A stretch of 64,000 nucleotides of DNA from Cellulophaga lytica DSM 7489 (GCF_000190595.1 NC_015167.1:2283501-2347500), one strand, 5' to 3'. Counted from the first letter of the stretch, positions 9,863-19,076 are shown. Numbers and translations: made by a program. The notes: generated by a model from the sequence alone, not told the origin.

Positions 9863-11197
9863 ATGGAGACCATTATAATAATTATTTTTTTTGTTGGTTA
9901 TTTAGCAATAACCTTAGAGCACAATCTTAAAATAGATAAGTTAATACCTGCACTTGCAATGATGGCATTGTTATGGGCAGTAATAGCTTTAGCTCATATG
10001 CCAGTTTTTGAAGTAGATGCTGCTTTGCGAGAATTAGCGCCAAGCCACGTAGATGAAATTCTACTACATCACTTAGGGAAAACGGCAGAAATATTGGTCT
10101 TTTTACTAGGAGCAATGACTATTGTAGAAATTATAGATTACTTTAATGGTTTTGCTACTATTAAAGGATTTATAAAAACTAGAAGTAAACGTAAATTATT
10201 ATGGTTGTTCTCCATTCTTGCTTTTATCTTATCAGCAATTATAGATAACCTAACAGCTACTATTGTATTAATAACAATTTTACAAAAAGTAATTAGAAAC
10301 AGAGAAACTCGTTTGTGGTTTGCTGGGATGATTATTGTTGCTGCAAATGCAGGTGGAGCTTGGTCTCCTATTGGAGATGTAACAACAACAATGCTTTGGA
10401 TTGCAGATAAAGTTTCTGCAGCACAATTAGTAGAGCACGTATTTGTACCATCTGTAGTATGTATGGTTGTACCAACACTTATAGCAAGTAGATTTAAGGC
10501 TTTTCAGGGTAATATAGAAGAGGTTGAAGAAACAGCTAGTGAAAAGAAATCTAAATTTGGATCTACAATGTTGTATTTAGGTTTAGGAGCTATTGTTTTT
10601 GTTCCTTTCTTTAAAACTATTACACACTTACCACCATACGTAGGTATGATGTTGTCTTTAGCGGTAGTTGCAACTTTTGCAGAAATATACAGTAATTCTA
10701 AATTTAGTATTTCTAATGTAGACGGAGAAAGTGAAGCAGCTTCTCACCATAGTCCTGTTCATCATTCTTTATCTAAGATAGAGTTACCAAGTATCTTATT
10801 TTTCTTAGGTATTTTATTAGCTGTTGCAGCATTAGAATCTTTAGGTATGTTATTCCACTTTGCAGAAAACTTAAATGCTGCAATTCCAAATTCAGATTTT
10901 GTAGTAATGTTATTAGGTGCAGGTTCTGCAGTTATAGATAACGTTCCTTTAGTAGCAGCAAGTATTGGTATGTTCCCACAAGGTATGGATGATCCATTAT
11001 GGCACTTTATTGCATATTCTGCAGGTACAGGTGGTAGTATGTTAATTATTGGTTCTGCCGCTGGTGTAGTTGCAATGGGTATGGAAAAAATAGATTTCTT
11101 TTGGTATTTAAAGAAAATCACTTGGTTAGCTCTAGTAGGGTTTTTAGCAGGTGCAGGATCTTTTATTTTAATTAGAGATTTTATATTAAACGTATAA
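9863..11197 (+). CDS. nhaD: NhaD-type Na+/H+ antiporter
   Basis: Inner-membrane antiporter of the ArsB/NhaD ion-transporter superfamily that exports Na+ in exchange for protons, typical of marine and halotolerant bacteria. The 444 residues form about a dozen hydrophobic segments. Characteristic stretches include IIDNLTATIVLITIL (near residue 126), NAGGAWSPIGDVTTTMLW (near 160), and near the end GAGSAVIDNVPLVAA and GTGGSMLIIGSAAG, which are the repeated re-entrant motifs of the family. A charged His-rich loop (SHHSPVHHS) sits near residue 295. It begins 21 bp after the dehydrogenase stop and is probably cotranscribed; exbB follows after 50 bp. Confidence 0.92.
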   Translation: METIIIIIFFVGYLAITLEHNLKIDKLIPALAMMALLWAVIALAHMPVFEVDAALRELAPSHVDEILLHHLGKTAEILVFLLGAMTIVEIIDYFNGFATIKGFIKTRSKRKLLWLFSILAFILSAIIDNLTATIVLITILQKVIRNRETRLWFAGMIIVAANAGGAWSPIGDVTTTMLWIADKVSAAQLVEHVFVPSVVCMVVPTLIASRFKAFQGNIEEVEETASEKKSKFGSTMLYLGLGAIVFVPFFKTITHLPPYVGMMLSLAVVATFAEIYSNSKFSISNVDGESEAASHHSPVHHSLSKIELPSILFFLGILLAVAALESLGMLFHFAENLNAAIPNSDFVVMLLGAGSAVIDNVPLVAASIGMFPQGMDDPLWHFIAYSAGTGGSMLIIGSAAGVVAMGMEKIDFFWYLKKITWLALVGFLAGAGSFILIRDFILNV

Positions 11198-11247
11198 TTT
11201 TATTTACAAAATAGCGTTATAAGAGCAACTTAAATACTGGAAAATAT

Positions 11248-11940
11248 ATGTTATTGTTTCAAGATGCTGCTAATGAGGTAGTAATGGGAGAAAGTGTATC
11301 CGAAGAAAAAACACTATCAGTAATAGATTTAATTGTAAATGGTGGTGCAGGAAGCATTATTATTATAGCAATTTTAGGAATTCTTTTATTTGTTGCTCTA
11401 TATATTTATTTTGAAAGAATCTTTGCAATAAAGGCTGCTTCTAAAATTGATAAAAATTTTATGAATCAGATTAAAGATCACGTAACAAATGGCAAGCTAG
11501 AGGCTGCTCGTATGTTATGTGCGCAAACAGATTCTCCGGTAGCTAGACTAACAGAAAAAGGTGTTTCTAGAATAGGAAAGCCTTTAGATGATATTAATAC
11601 AGCCATAGAAAATGCGGGCACCTTAGAAGTTTACAAATTAGAAAAAAATGTAAGCGTTTTGGCAACTGTTGCTGGTGCAGCTCCAATGATTGGTTTCTTA
11701 GGAACCGTAATTGGTATGATTTTGGCATTTCATGAAATGGCATCTGCAGGCGGACAAGCAGAAATGGGGTCTTTAGCTTCAGGTATTTATACAGCAATGA
11801 CAACCACAGTGGCTGGTTTAGTTGTAGGTATTATTGCATATATTGGGTACAACCACCTTGTAAACAGAACAGGTAAAGTTGTGCACGCTATGGAGGCTAA
11901 TGCAGTAGACTTTTTAGATTTATTAAACGAACCACTTTAA
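11248..11940 (+). CDS. exbB: MotA/TolQ/ExbB proton channel family protein
   Basis: Inner-membrane proton channel subunit that powers TonB-dependent transport. The 230 residues contain three membrane helices: about 28-52 (SIIIIAILGILLFVALYIYF) and two in the C-terminal half in the conserved segments APMIGFLGTVIGMILAFHEM (from about 148) and SGIYTAMTTTVAGLVVGIIAYIGY (from about 176). The intervening cytoplasmic part contains the usual helical stretch LEAARMLC. It is followed directly by exbD and a TonB-like gene, so the three form the standard energising complex. TolQ function is an alternative reading, since the families are close, but the TonB-like partner favours ExbB. Confidence 0.93.
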   Translation: MLLFQDAANEVVMGESVSEEKTLSVIDLIVNGGAGSIIIIAILGILLFVALYIYFERIFAIKAASKIDKNFMNQIKDHVTNGKLEAARMLCAQTDSPVARLTEKGVSRIGKPLDDINTAIENAGTLEVYKLEKNVSVLATVAGAAPMIGFLGTVIGMILAFHEMASAGGQAEMGSLASGIYTAMTTTVAGLVVGIIAYIGYNHLVNRTGKVVHAMEANAVDFLDLLNEPL

Positions 11941-11951
11941 AATTCCTTTAG

Positions 11952-12338
11952 ATGAAATTAAAAGGAAGAAATAAAGTAAGTCCAGACTTTAGTATGTCGT
12001 CTATGACGGACATCGTGTTTTTATTGTTGGTGTTTTTTATGCTAACTTCAAATGCACCAAATGCACTAGATCTGTTGCTCCCTAAGGCAAGAGGGAAGTC
12101 AACCAACACACAAAATGTATCTGTAAGTATTAATAAAAACTTAGAGTATTTTGTGAATAATGAAAAAATAAACGGGAAGTATATAGAAATTGAATTAAAG
12201 AAAGCACTAGAAGGTCAAGAAAAACCAACAATTATTTTAAGGGCAGAAGAAACAGTGCCTGTAAAAGAAGCAGTAAACGTTATGGATATTGCTAATAAAA
12301 ATAATTATAAGGTAATCTTAGCTGTGCGAGCCAAATAA
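11952..12338 (+). CDS. exbD: ExbD/TolR family biopolymer transport protein
   Basis: Partner of ExbB; its single membrane helix carries the proton-binding Asp. The 128 residues start with a basic cytoplasmic tail, then SSMTDIVFLLLVFFMLTS with the conserved D20 at the start of the helix. A periplasmic domain of about 90 residues follows, ending KVILAVRAK. It begins 11 bp after exbB and its stop shares one base with the start of the tonB-like gene. The proteolysis or lipid signals seen in some relatives are absent. Length and organisation are typical. Confidence 0.93.
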   Translation: MKLKGRNKVSPDFSMSSMTDIVFLLLVFFMLTSNAPNALDLLLPKARGKSTNTQNVSVSINKNLEYFVNNEKINGKYIEIELKKALEGQEKPTIILRAEETVPVKEAVNVMDIANKNNYKVILAVRAK

Positions 12339-13249
12339 TGTCGTTCTTAGATACCAAACACAAGAAAAAATCTTTTACGCTTACAACGTTGTTGCTAAGC
12401 GTACTCTTGTTGTTGCTTTTTTATGTTGGATTAACTTATATGGATCCTCCAGAAGAAAAGGGTATTGCCGTAAATTTTGGTCAGATGGACTTTGGAAAGG
12501 GGAATGTACAGCCAAAGGAGAAAATAAAATCTGAGCCAATTAAAACAACTAAAGAAGTTGTTGAGGAACAACAAGAAGAAGTTAAGCCAGTTGCAGAGCC
12601 TCAAGTACAACAGGAGTCTGCACAAGAAAAGGCTGCAGAAAAATTGGTTACTCAAGATAATGAAGAATCAATTTTAATAAAACAAAAGCAAGAAGCTAAA
12701 CGCAAGGCAGATGCTGCAGCAAAAAAAGCAAAAGCAGAAGCAGAGCGTAAAGAGCAGCAACGTGTTGCTGCAGAAAAAGCTGAGGCAGAACGCAAACGTA
12801 AAGCAGAACAAGCCAAAAGGGATAAAGTAGATAATCTTTTTGGTGGTTTAGCAAAGTCTGACGGTAAAGCTACAGGAGGAGAAGGAGACGATAATAAAGC
12901 TGGTGATAAAGGTAATCCACAAGGTAACCCTTATGCAACTAGCTATTATGGTGCTCCAGGGTCAGGAAATGGTGGTTCTGGTTATGGTCTTTCTGGAAGA
13001 AAATTACTTGCTAAAGGTAAGGTAAAACAAGACTGTAATGAAGAAGGTAGGGTAGTTGTTAAAATAGTAGTAGACCGTAATGGTAAGGTGCTATCTGCAA
13101 CACCAGGTGTAAAAGGTACTACAAACAATCATCCTTGTTTACTAAAGCCTGCAGAGGCAACTGCACGTTTACATAAGTGGAACTTAGATGCTAATGCACC
13201 AAGCAGACAAATAGGATTTGTTGTTGTAAACTTTAAATTAGGAGAGTAA
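12338..13249 (+). CDS. TonB-like energy transducer
   Basis: Couples the ExbB-ExbD proton channel to outer-membrane receptors across the periplasm. The 303 residues show a short cytoplasmic tail, one membrane helix (about 14-31), a proline/glutamate/lysine-rich linker, and a long Lys/Glu/Ala-rich helical stretch (about 105-165) like the TolA stalk. A Gly/Ser-rich hinge (about 172-217) and a C-terminal TonB-like fold (about 218-303) follow. The C-terminus includes GRVVVKIVVDRNGKVLSA. Two cysteines, one in VKQDCNEE and one in NNHPCLL, could form a disulfide. The start overlaps the exbD stop by one base (TAATG). The TolA-like stalk makes a Tol-Pal role a possible alternative. Confidence 0.85.
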   Translation: MSFLDTKHKKKSFTLTTLLLSVLLLLLFYVGLTYMDPPEEKGIAVNFGQMDFGKGNVQPKEKIKSEPIKTTKEVVEEQQEEVKPVAEPQVQQESAQEKAAEKLVTQDNEESILIKQKQEAKRKADAAAKKAKAEAERKEQQRVAAEKAEAERKRKAEQAKRDKVDNLFGGLAKSDGKATGGEGDDNKAGDKGNPQGNPYATSYYGAPGSGNGGSGYGLSGRKLLAKGKVKQDCNEEGRVVVKIVVDRNGKVLSATPGVKGTTNNHPCLLKPAEATARLHKWNLDANAPSRQIGFVVVNFKLGE

Positions 13250-13303
13250 TTATCTAAAATTACTTTAATTTTACTCCTTATTTACTCAATTTAATAAACT
13301 TTA

Positions 13304-14515
13304 ATGACATATAGCCAAACGTTAGATTGGATGTTTGCTCAACTTCCAATATACCAAAACAAAGGAAAATCTGCGTTTAATGGTAAGTTAGATAATATAA
13401 AGCTATTTTCTAAAGCTTTAGGATCTCCAGAACAACAGTTTAAAAGTATACACGTAGCTGGTACTAATGGTAAGGGCTCTAGTAGTCATATGTTAGCGTC
13501 TATTTTGCAAGAGGCTGGCTACAAAGTTGGTTTGTATACTTCTCCGCATTTAAAAGATTTTAGAGAGCGCATAAGAATTAATGGCAGTAAAATTCCAGAG
13601 AATGCTGTTATTAGTTTTGTAAAAGATAATATGTCTTTTTTTAAAGATCATAAATTGTCTTTTTTTGAAATGACAGTAGCTATGGCATTTAAATATTTTG
13701 CCAATGAAGAGGTAGATATAGCAATAATAGAAGTTGGTTTGGGTGGAAGATTAGATTCTACTAACATCATAACACCAGAAATATCTTTAATTACAAATAT
13801 TGGATTAGATCATACAGATTTGTTGGGTGATACTCTAGAGAAAATAGCAGCAGAAAAAGCGGGTATTATTAAGGAAGGTGTTTCTGTTGTTGTTAGTGAG
13901 TACCAAACAGATACTGCTCCAATATTTAATACAATGGCTGCTTTAAAAAATGCGCCTATAATTTTTGCAGATTCTATTTCTGTAAAAACTTATAAAACAT
14001 CTTTACTTGGTAATTATCAACAAAAAAATATAAAAGGAGTAGTTGCGGTTTTGCAACAATTAAAAGAATTTGTAATTAATGATAAAGCAATAGAAAAAGG
14101 CTTATTACGTGTTGTAGAAAATACCGGATTAATGGGTAGGTGGCAACAATTACAAGACCAACCTAAAGTAATTTGTGACACGGCACATAATAAAGAAGGT
14201 CTAAGTTTAACTATAGAACAACTAAATCAGCAAACTTATAAGTCGCTTTTTATTGTGTTAGGAGTTGTTAAGGATAAGAATTTAGATGCTATTTTGCCTC
14301 TTTTTCCTAAAAATGCAAAATATTTTTTCTGCTGTCCAAAAATAGAAAGAGGGTTAAATGCAGCTGAGTTAAAAGCTAAGGCAAGTAGCTTTTTATTACA
14401 GGGAGATGCTTATTCATCTGTAAAAGAAGCACTTAAAAAAGCAAAATCTTTAGCCAAAAAAGAAGATTTAATTTACGTTGGCGGCAGTACTTTTGTTGTT
14501 GCAGAAATAGTTTAA
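13304..14515 (+). CDS. folC: bifunctional folylpolyglutamate synthase/dihydrofolate synthase
   Basis: ATP-dependent addition of glutamate to dihydropteroate and to folates; cytosolic Mur-ligase family enzyme. The 403 residues are the typical length. The P-loop is VAGTNGKGSSSH (about residues 50-61), followed by GLYTSPHLKDFRERIRIN, a FolC signature. Further conserved pieces are IIEVGLGGRLDSTN (near 145), ITNIGLDHTDLLG and the C-terminal Mur segment CDTAHNKEG (near 289). It follows the tonB-like gene by 54 bp with no visible terminator and could be the last gene of that run. Whether both activities are retained cannot be decided from the motifs. Confidence 0.94.
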   Translation: MTYSQTLDWMFAQLPIYQNKGKSAFNGKLDNIKLFSKALGSPEQQFKSIHVAGTNGKGSSSHMLASILQEAGYKVGLYTSPHLKDFRERIRINGSKIPENAVISFVKDNMSFFKDHKLSFFEMTVAMAFKYFANEEVDIAIIEVGLGGRLDSTNIITPEISLITNIGLDHTDLLGDTLEKIAAEKAGIIKEGVSVVVSEYQTDTAPIFNTMAALKNAPIIFADSISVKTYKTSLLGNYQQKNIKGVVAVLQQLKEFVINDKAIEKGLLRVVENTGLMGRWQQLQDQPKVICDTAHNKEGLSLTIEQLNQQTYKSLFIVLGVVKDKNLDAILPLFPKNAKYFFCCPKIERGLNAAELKAKASSFLLQGDAYSSVKEALKKAKSLAKKEDLIYVGGSTFVVAEIV

Positions 14516-14533
14516 TTTTTTTTCATTTTTTAT

Positions 14534-14564
14534 TTGCGGGAAACGAAAAACAGTTATATATTTG
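14534..14564 (+). promoter_or_regulatory. promoter of tRNA-Val
   Basis: TTG (14534-14536), 20-bp spacer, TATATTTG (14557-14564): a textbook Bacteroidetes promoter. The predicted RNA start near 14569 gives a 5' leader of about 36 nt before the mature tRNA. Confidence 0.8.
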
Positions 14565-14604
14565 CACTCGCAATACGGAAAACAAATTTCTAAATTGTGA
14601 ATGA

Positions 14605-14679
14605 GGGCTCTTAGCTCAGTTGGTTCAGAGCACCTGCCTTACAAGCAGGGGGTCACTGGTTCGAATCCAGTAGGGCCCA
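14605..14679 (+). tRNA. tRNA-Val (anticodon UAC)
   Basis: A complete 75-nt cloverleaf. The acceptor stem is GGGCTCT with AGGGCCC (one G-U pair). The D arm contains AGCTCAGTTGGTTCAGAGC. The anticodon stem is CCTGC/GCAGG around loop CTTACAA, with anticodon TAC at 14640-14642, which reads GUA valine codons. The T arm contains GGTTCGAATCC. The discriminator is A14679, and no CCA is encoded. It has its own promoter (14534-14564) and a strong terminator just downstream, so it is transcribed alone. Confidence 0.97.
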
Positions 14680-14686
14680 CAGTAAC

Positions 14687-14717
14687 AAAAGCTTCCGATT
14701 TTATCGGAAGCTTTTTT
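14687..14717 (+). terminator. terminator after tRNA-Val
   Basis: A 13-bp perfect stem (14687-14699 with 14703-14715, 3-nt loop) that runs into a T-tract. It begins 8 bp after the tRNA. Confidence 0.93.
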
Positions 14718-14961
14718 ATTTTGTATCGTTTTGTAAGTAAACTTCTTGTTATACAATCTTATACTGAAACTACAATATATCTTAATAAATTTAGGTATAA
14801 TTAAGCTTGTTAGTAGTTGTGTTTATTATTATTCTGTAATTTAAATAATAAATTATCATTTATGCAATATTAGTGTTAAACGTCAGAAATTACATCAATT
14901 CACGTGTTCTTAATTTTCCTTTTTTCTACCTTTACGTTATATTAACTTAAAACTAAATATT

Positions 14962-15822
14962 TTGAAACAAAGAGTAATATTATTAGTCGGTATTTTAATT
15001 AGTACTATGTCTTATGCTCAATTTGAAATTTCGGCAGGTACTGGATATGCAATTGGAAGCGCTGAGATGAAATTAGGAACAGAAACAACAACAACAAGTG
15101 TAGAGAATACTTATGGTAGTTATGGAGAGGGTGTAAACTTTCAACTAAGAGGAACTTATTTTTTTAATGAAAAAGTTGGTTTAGATGTTGGTGTTGGTTA
15201 CTTAAATGGTGTAGACCATACAATAAATAAAACAACTGTACCTGGAGTAGATGTAGATGCAATTGCAAGAGGTAGAGCTTATGGTGCTACTGTTGCTGTA
15301 GCTTACAAATTTACAGATAACTTTTATGGTCGTGCAGGTGCATTATTAAAAATTGCAGGTAAAACAGAAGCTGTAGTTTTTAGTAGTACATTATTGTCTG
15401 AGGCAGAGAGAGAACCATATAATCTTCCAGAAGGTTCTTATTCAGAAACTAACTATACAGAAGATTTTCACGGTAAGTTTCCATTAGGCTTTGTTGGTGC
15501 TTTAGGATATAAATTCCCTATAGATAACAACTTTAGTATTTATGTAGAAGCCGAGTATTACGGTATTAGCTTAAAACGTAAAGATTCTGAATTACAAGAA
15601 TTCAATACAAATCTTTTTACTCCAGACGGTAATATGGTTGCAGAAAGTGTTTATACTCTAGACAACTTACCTGCAGGTTACAATAAGAAAACTAACTATG
15701 TAGATGAGTTACCAAACGATAATACTGACCCATCTAAAAAATTATCTCAAAAAGTGCCTTATTCTTCTTTTGGAATTAATGTAGGTGTAACATACAAGTT
15801 TAAAAAGGCTGCTAAACAATAA
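14962..15822 (+). CDS. outer-membrane beta-barrel protein, unknown substrate
   Basis: A secreted 286-residue protein. An N-terminal signal peptide (KQRVILLVGILISTMSYA, then QFE) is followed by alternating hydrophobic strands such as GVNFQLRGTYFF, KVGLDVGVGYL, AYGATVAVAYKF and, at the end, SSFGINVGVTYKFKK. This is the pattern of a small outer-membrane barrel. The start is a TTG (14962-14964): no ATG lies upstream in frame near it, and the next Met (MSYAQ) would remove most of the signal peptide. It stands alone, closed by a terminator. The family resembles OmpW/OmpA-like barrels, but no specific role is recognisable. Confidence 0.75.
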   Translation: MKQRVILLVGILISTMSYAQFEISAGTGYAIGSAEMKLGTETTTTSVENTYGSYGEGVNFQLRGTYFFNEKVGLDVGVGYLNGVDHTINKTTVPGVDVDAIARGRAYGATVAVAYKFTDNFYGRAGALLKIAGKTEAVVFSSTLLSEAEREPYNLPEGSYSETNYTEDFHGKFPLGFVGALGYKFPIDNNFSIYVEAEYYGISLKRKDSELQEFNTNLFTPDGNMVAESVYTLDNLPAGYNKKTNYVDELPNDNTDPSKKLSQKVPYSSFGINVGVTYKFKKAAKQ

Positions 15823-15844
15823 GTAGTACTTTTTGCACATTACT

Positions 15845-15887
15845 AAAAGCTCCTAAAATGTATTTCGCATTTTAGGAGCTTTTTTTG
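15845..15887 (+). terminator. terminator after the beta-barrel gene
   Basis: A perfect inverted repeat (about 15846-15860 with 15868-15882, 7-nt loop) followed by seven T residues. Confidence 0.93.
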
Positions 15888-16213
15888 TGTTTAATAAATA
15901 TAAACTTACGTTTTATGTAAATGTATTACGTAGTGTCTTAATTTATTGTTAATTCTTTATTAGTATGTTAAATATACTTTGCTTCTAGCATAGTTAATTA
16001 TACCTTAGTTGGCTTATTGTTTTCAGAACATTATTTAGGTTCTACTAAGTAATAGGCCTCAATTTGTTTTACTAGCAATAAAAATTATGGTCTTTTACTA
16101 GATGTTTTTTAACCTATACTGTACCAAACATGGTGTTAGTCTAAAAACTATCAAATTATACAAAAAGACTTTTAATCTTTGATTTAATTAACCCCAAAAT
16201 AAATTGTGAGAAC
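15888..16213. other. AT-rich intergenic region before nagB fusion gene
   Basis: A 326-bp non-coding stretch. No ORF, tRNA-like fold or perfect TAnnTTTG element is seen. A weak inverted repeat (AGAAC at about 16024 with GTTCT at about 16038) is the only structure noticed. Presumably it holds the promoter of the downstream gene. Confidence 0.4.
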
Positions 16214-18142
16214 ATGTTGAAAAGTAAGATTGATAAGGCCACAGGTTTTGAAAAAAGATTTGAAAACATAAATACCGTTGTTTTTAAAAACTCAACAACA
16301 GCATCTAAGGCAGTAGCCCAAGAAATAGCCCAGCTTATTAAGGAAAAGCAAAAAGATAACAAACCTTGTGTTTTAGGTTTAGCTACAGGGTCTACACCAA
16401 AGGGATTGTATGCAGAATTGGTTAGGCTACATAAAGAAGAAGGCTTAAGTTTTAAAAATGTAGTTACATTTAATTTAGATGAGTACTACCCAATGGAGCC
16501 CGACTCTATACACAGCTACGTTAGGTTTATGAAAGAGTTACTTTTAGACCAAGTAGATATTTTACCAGAAAACTATCATATTCCAGATGGTACATTAGCA
16601 AAAGCTAACATATCTAAATATTGTAATGATTATGAATCTAAAATTGAAGCAGCTGGCGGTTTAGATTTACAAATTTTGGGTATTGGAGGTAACGGACACA
16701 TTGGATTTAACGAATCTGGTTCATTACAAAACTCTAAAACAAGACTGGTAGCCTTAGATCATATAACCAGAGTAGCGGCTAGTAAAGATTTTGGAGGTTT
16801 AAGTAATACACCAAGAACAGCAATTACATTAGGAGTTAAAAAAATAATGGAAGCCAAAAGAGTAATTCTTATGGCTTGGGGAGAGGGTAAATCTAACATA
16901 ATAGCACAATCTGTAGAAGGAGAGGTTACCAATAAAGTACCAGCATCATTTTTACAAGAACATAATAATGCAGTATTTGTATTAGATAAAGAATCAGCAT
17001 CAAAATTAAAAAGAATTAATACTCCTTGGCTAGTAGAAAAAGTAGTGTGGACAGACAAGCTTATACGTAAAGCAGTATTGGGCTTAGCATTGCGCTTAAA
17101 CAAGCCTGTTTTAATGCTTACCGATGCCGATTATATAGAAAACGGGATGAGTGATTTATTGGCAGATTCTGGTCCGGCTTACGACATTAATATAAAAATA
17201 TTTAATAAGCTACAAAGTACAATTACAGGTTGGCCAGGGGGTAAGCCTAATGCAGATGATAGTAACAGGCCAGAGCGTGCTACCCCAGAAAAAAAACGAG
17301 TATTAATTTTTAGTCCGCACCCAGATGATGATATTATTAGTATGGGAGGTACTTTTAAACGATTGGTAGAACAAGGCCATGATGTACATGTTGCTTACCA
17401 AACCTCTGGTAATATTGCTGTTGCAGATGATGAGGCTTTGCGTTTTGCTAGTTTTGTTTGTGATTATAATGAGAAGTTTGGTATTGATGACGATACAGCA
17501 AAGAGTATTTTTGCAAAAGCAGCCAAGTTTTTAGCCAATAAAAAAGCTAGTGAAGTAGATATTGAAGAAGTACGTTATATAAAAGGGTTGATAAGAAAAG
17601 GAGAAGCAAGGTCTACAAGTCATTTTGTAGGTTTAAATGATGATCAAATTCATTTTATGAATCTTCCATTTTATGAAACAGGAGCAATAGAGAAAAATCC
17701 TGTAGGAGAAGAAGATATAGAGTTAACGGTAGATTTAATAGCACAAATAAAACCACATCAAATTTACGCAGCAGGAGACTTGGCAGATCCTCACGGCACA
17801 CACAAGGTGTGTTTAGATGCTATTTTTGAAGCAGTTAAAAGGTTAAAAGCAGAACCTTTTATGAGCACTTGTTGGGTTTGGTTGTACAGAGGAGCTTGGC
17901 AAGAGTGGGGGATAGATGAAATTGAAATGGCAGTACCAATGGGACCAGACCAGGTATTAGAAAAGAGACGTGGTATTTTTAAGCACCAATCTCAAAAAGA
18001 CGGAGTAGTTTTTCAGGGTTCAGATAGCCGTGAGTTTTGGCAAAGAGCAGAAGACCGTAATAAAGAAACGGCAGATATTTATGACCAACTAGGTATGGCA
18101 CGTTATGCTGCTATGGAAGCATTTGTAAGGTGGCGTTTTTAA
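16214..18142 (+). CDS. nagB: glucosamine-6-phosphate deaminase fused to a PIG-L/LmbE deacetylase-like domain
   Basis: The N-terminal half (about residues 20-290) is a NagB deaminase converting glucosamine 6-phosphate to fructose 6-phosphate and ammonia. It has LATGSTPKGLYAEL (near 54), FNLDEYYPM (near 91) and GIGGNGHIGFNESGS (near 155). The C-terminal half (about 360-640) is a PIG-L/LmbE-type Zn-dependent N-deacetylase domain with SPHPDDDIISMGGT, where H369, D371 and D372 fit the metal-binding motif. At 642 residues it is about twice the length of a simple NagB. The fusion suggests that GlcNAc-phosphate deacetylation and deamination are coupled in one chain, but the deacetylase substrate is inferred. 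Single gene, terminator at 18157. Confidence 0.9.
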   Translation: MLKSKIDKATGFEKRFENINTVVFKNSTTASKAVAQEIAQLIKEKQKDNKPCVLGLATGSTPKGLYAELVRLHKEEGLSFKNVVTFNLDEYYPMEPDSIHSYVRFMKELLLDQVDILPENYHIPDGTLAKANISKYCNDYESKIEAAGGLDLQILGIGGNGHIGFNESGSLQNSKTRLVALDHITRVAASKDFGGLSNTPRTAITLGVKKIMEAKRVILMAWGEGKSNIIAQSVEGEVTNKVPASFLQEHNNAVFVLDKESASKLKRINTPWLVEKVVWTDKLIRKAVLGLALRLNKPVLMLTDADYIENGMSDLLADSGPAYDINIKIFNKLQSTITGWPGGKPNADDSNRPERATPEKKRVLIFSPHPDDDIISMGGTFKRLVEQGHDVHVAYQTSGNIAVADDEALRFASFVCDYNEKFGIDDDTAKSIFAKAAKFLANKKASEVDIEEVRYIKGLIRKGEARSTSHFVGLNDDQIHFMNLPFYETGAIEKNPVGEEDIELTVDLIAQIKPHQIYAAGDLADPHGTHKVCLDAIFEAVKRLKAEPFMSTCWVWLYRGAWQEWGIDEIEMAVPMGPDQVLEKRRGIFKHQSQKDGVVFQGSDSREFWQRAEDRNKETADIYDQLGMARYAAMEAFVRWRF

Positions 18143-18156
18143 AATATAAAAACTAT

Positions 18157-18190
18157 AAAAAAAAGCGAAAGATATTTCTTTCGCTTTTTT
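18157..18190. terminator. bidirectional terminator between nagB fusion and usp
   Basis: A stem (18165-18172 with 18177-18184) flanked by an A-run on one side and a T-run on the other. It can serve both converging genes. Confidence 0.9.
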
Positions 18191-18202
18191 TATAGCTAAT
18201 GG

Positions 18203-19045
18203 TTAGCTAGGTAAAACCAATAACGGAATTTTTGTGTGGTAATCTGCATTTTCTAGCACAGGCTCTTGTATTAATTCCTCCAAATAACTACGGTTATTAT
18301 ATACTAATGCCAATGTATCTATTGTGTGGTCTTTTATAAAACTACTTATAATTTCAGATTTGTTTGCGTAAAACGGTAGTAAATGCAGTTTTAAAGGGAT
18401 ACTAGCCAAGCAGTTTTGTATTATTTTTAAGTTAGATTTTTGAAAATCATCTAATACAGTATTAGTTTTTAAATGAAGAATATGTACTGTACAGTTACAC
18501 ATTTTTGTTATAAATAATAAAGCTTGTAATGCTTCAGGGCTTAAACTTCTTTTAAGGTCAGTGGCTAAAACTAATTGTTTTGGTATGCCAAAGTTATAAT
18601 GGTTTGGAATAGCTAAAACTGGGCAATCTTTAATTGCATTTATAATATGCATTGTATTTGCGCCAATAAAAACACGTTTAAAATTTGTAATTCCTTTAGT
18701 ACCAGATATCACAAAGTTTATATGCTCGTTTTTAATGATATCTATAACCTCATGGGTTAGCAAATCAAAAGAGGATATAGTTTTGTAATTGTGTAATGGG
18801 TTACTGTGTTTTTGCTTTATGTATTCTATTGTTTTTTTTAAACCGTTTTTAGAAGCTGTTTCTGTATTCTTTTCTAAAACTAAAGTTTTAGAGTTTTCTG
18901 CCATAAACCTGCTATGTGGTATAGCCGGCACATAGGTGTTTAATAAGTAAAAAGTACAATTTTCTTTTTTAAAAAGCTCTAGAGCATAAGAAATTGCATT
19001 GTTTGCATTTTCAGAAAAATCTGTTGGTAAAAGTATATTTTTCAT
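18203..19045 (-). CDS. tandem universal stress protein (UspA family)
   Basis: A 280-residue protein made of two Usp domains. The first begins MKNILLPTDFSENANNAISYAL and ends with the usual nucleotide-loop region GTKGITNFKRVFIGANTMHI and CPVLAIP. The second half (from about residue 150, KQLVLATDLKRSL) is more divergent and lacks the GxxG-type loop, so it may not bind ATP. An operator-like box (19100-19111) lies about 55 bp upstream of the ATG. It has the same sequence type and promoter spacing as the boxes of the crp, ccoI and cco promoters. This places the gene in a Crp/Fnr-controlled low-oxygen or stress regulon. The biochemical role is unknown. Confidence 0.88.
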   Translation of the reverse strand: MKNILLPTDFSENANNAISYALELFKKENCTFYLLNTYVPAIPHSRFMAENSKTLVLEKNTETASKNGLKKTIEYIKQKHSNPLHNYKTISSFDLLTHEVIDIIKNEHINFVISGTKGITNFKRVFIGANTMHIINAIKDCPVLAIPNHYNFGIPKQLVLATDLKRSLSPEALQALLFITKMCNCTVHILHLKTNTVLDDFQKSNLKIIQNCLASIPLKLHLLPFYANKSEIISSFIKDHTIDTLALVYNNRSYLEELIQEPVLENADYHTKIPLLVLPS

Positions 19046-19068
19046 CAGACTGTATTAAATATCCAATG

Positions 19069-19076
19069 TAAAAATA
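19069..19076 (-). promoter_or_regulatory. probable -7 element of usp
   Basis: TATTTTTA on the minus strand matches TAnnTTTG in 7 of 8 positions. Its last base (19069) is exactly 36.5 bp from the centre of the operator at 19100-19111, the same spacing as at three other promoters in this window. Confidence 0.6.

Noticed and set aside
14601-14804. 67-codon plus-strand ORF
   Set aside because: It runs through the tRNA-Val gene and its terminator; the peptide has no meaning.
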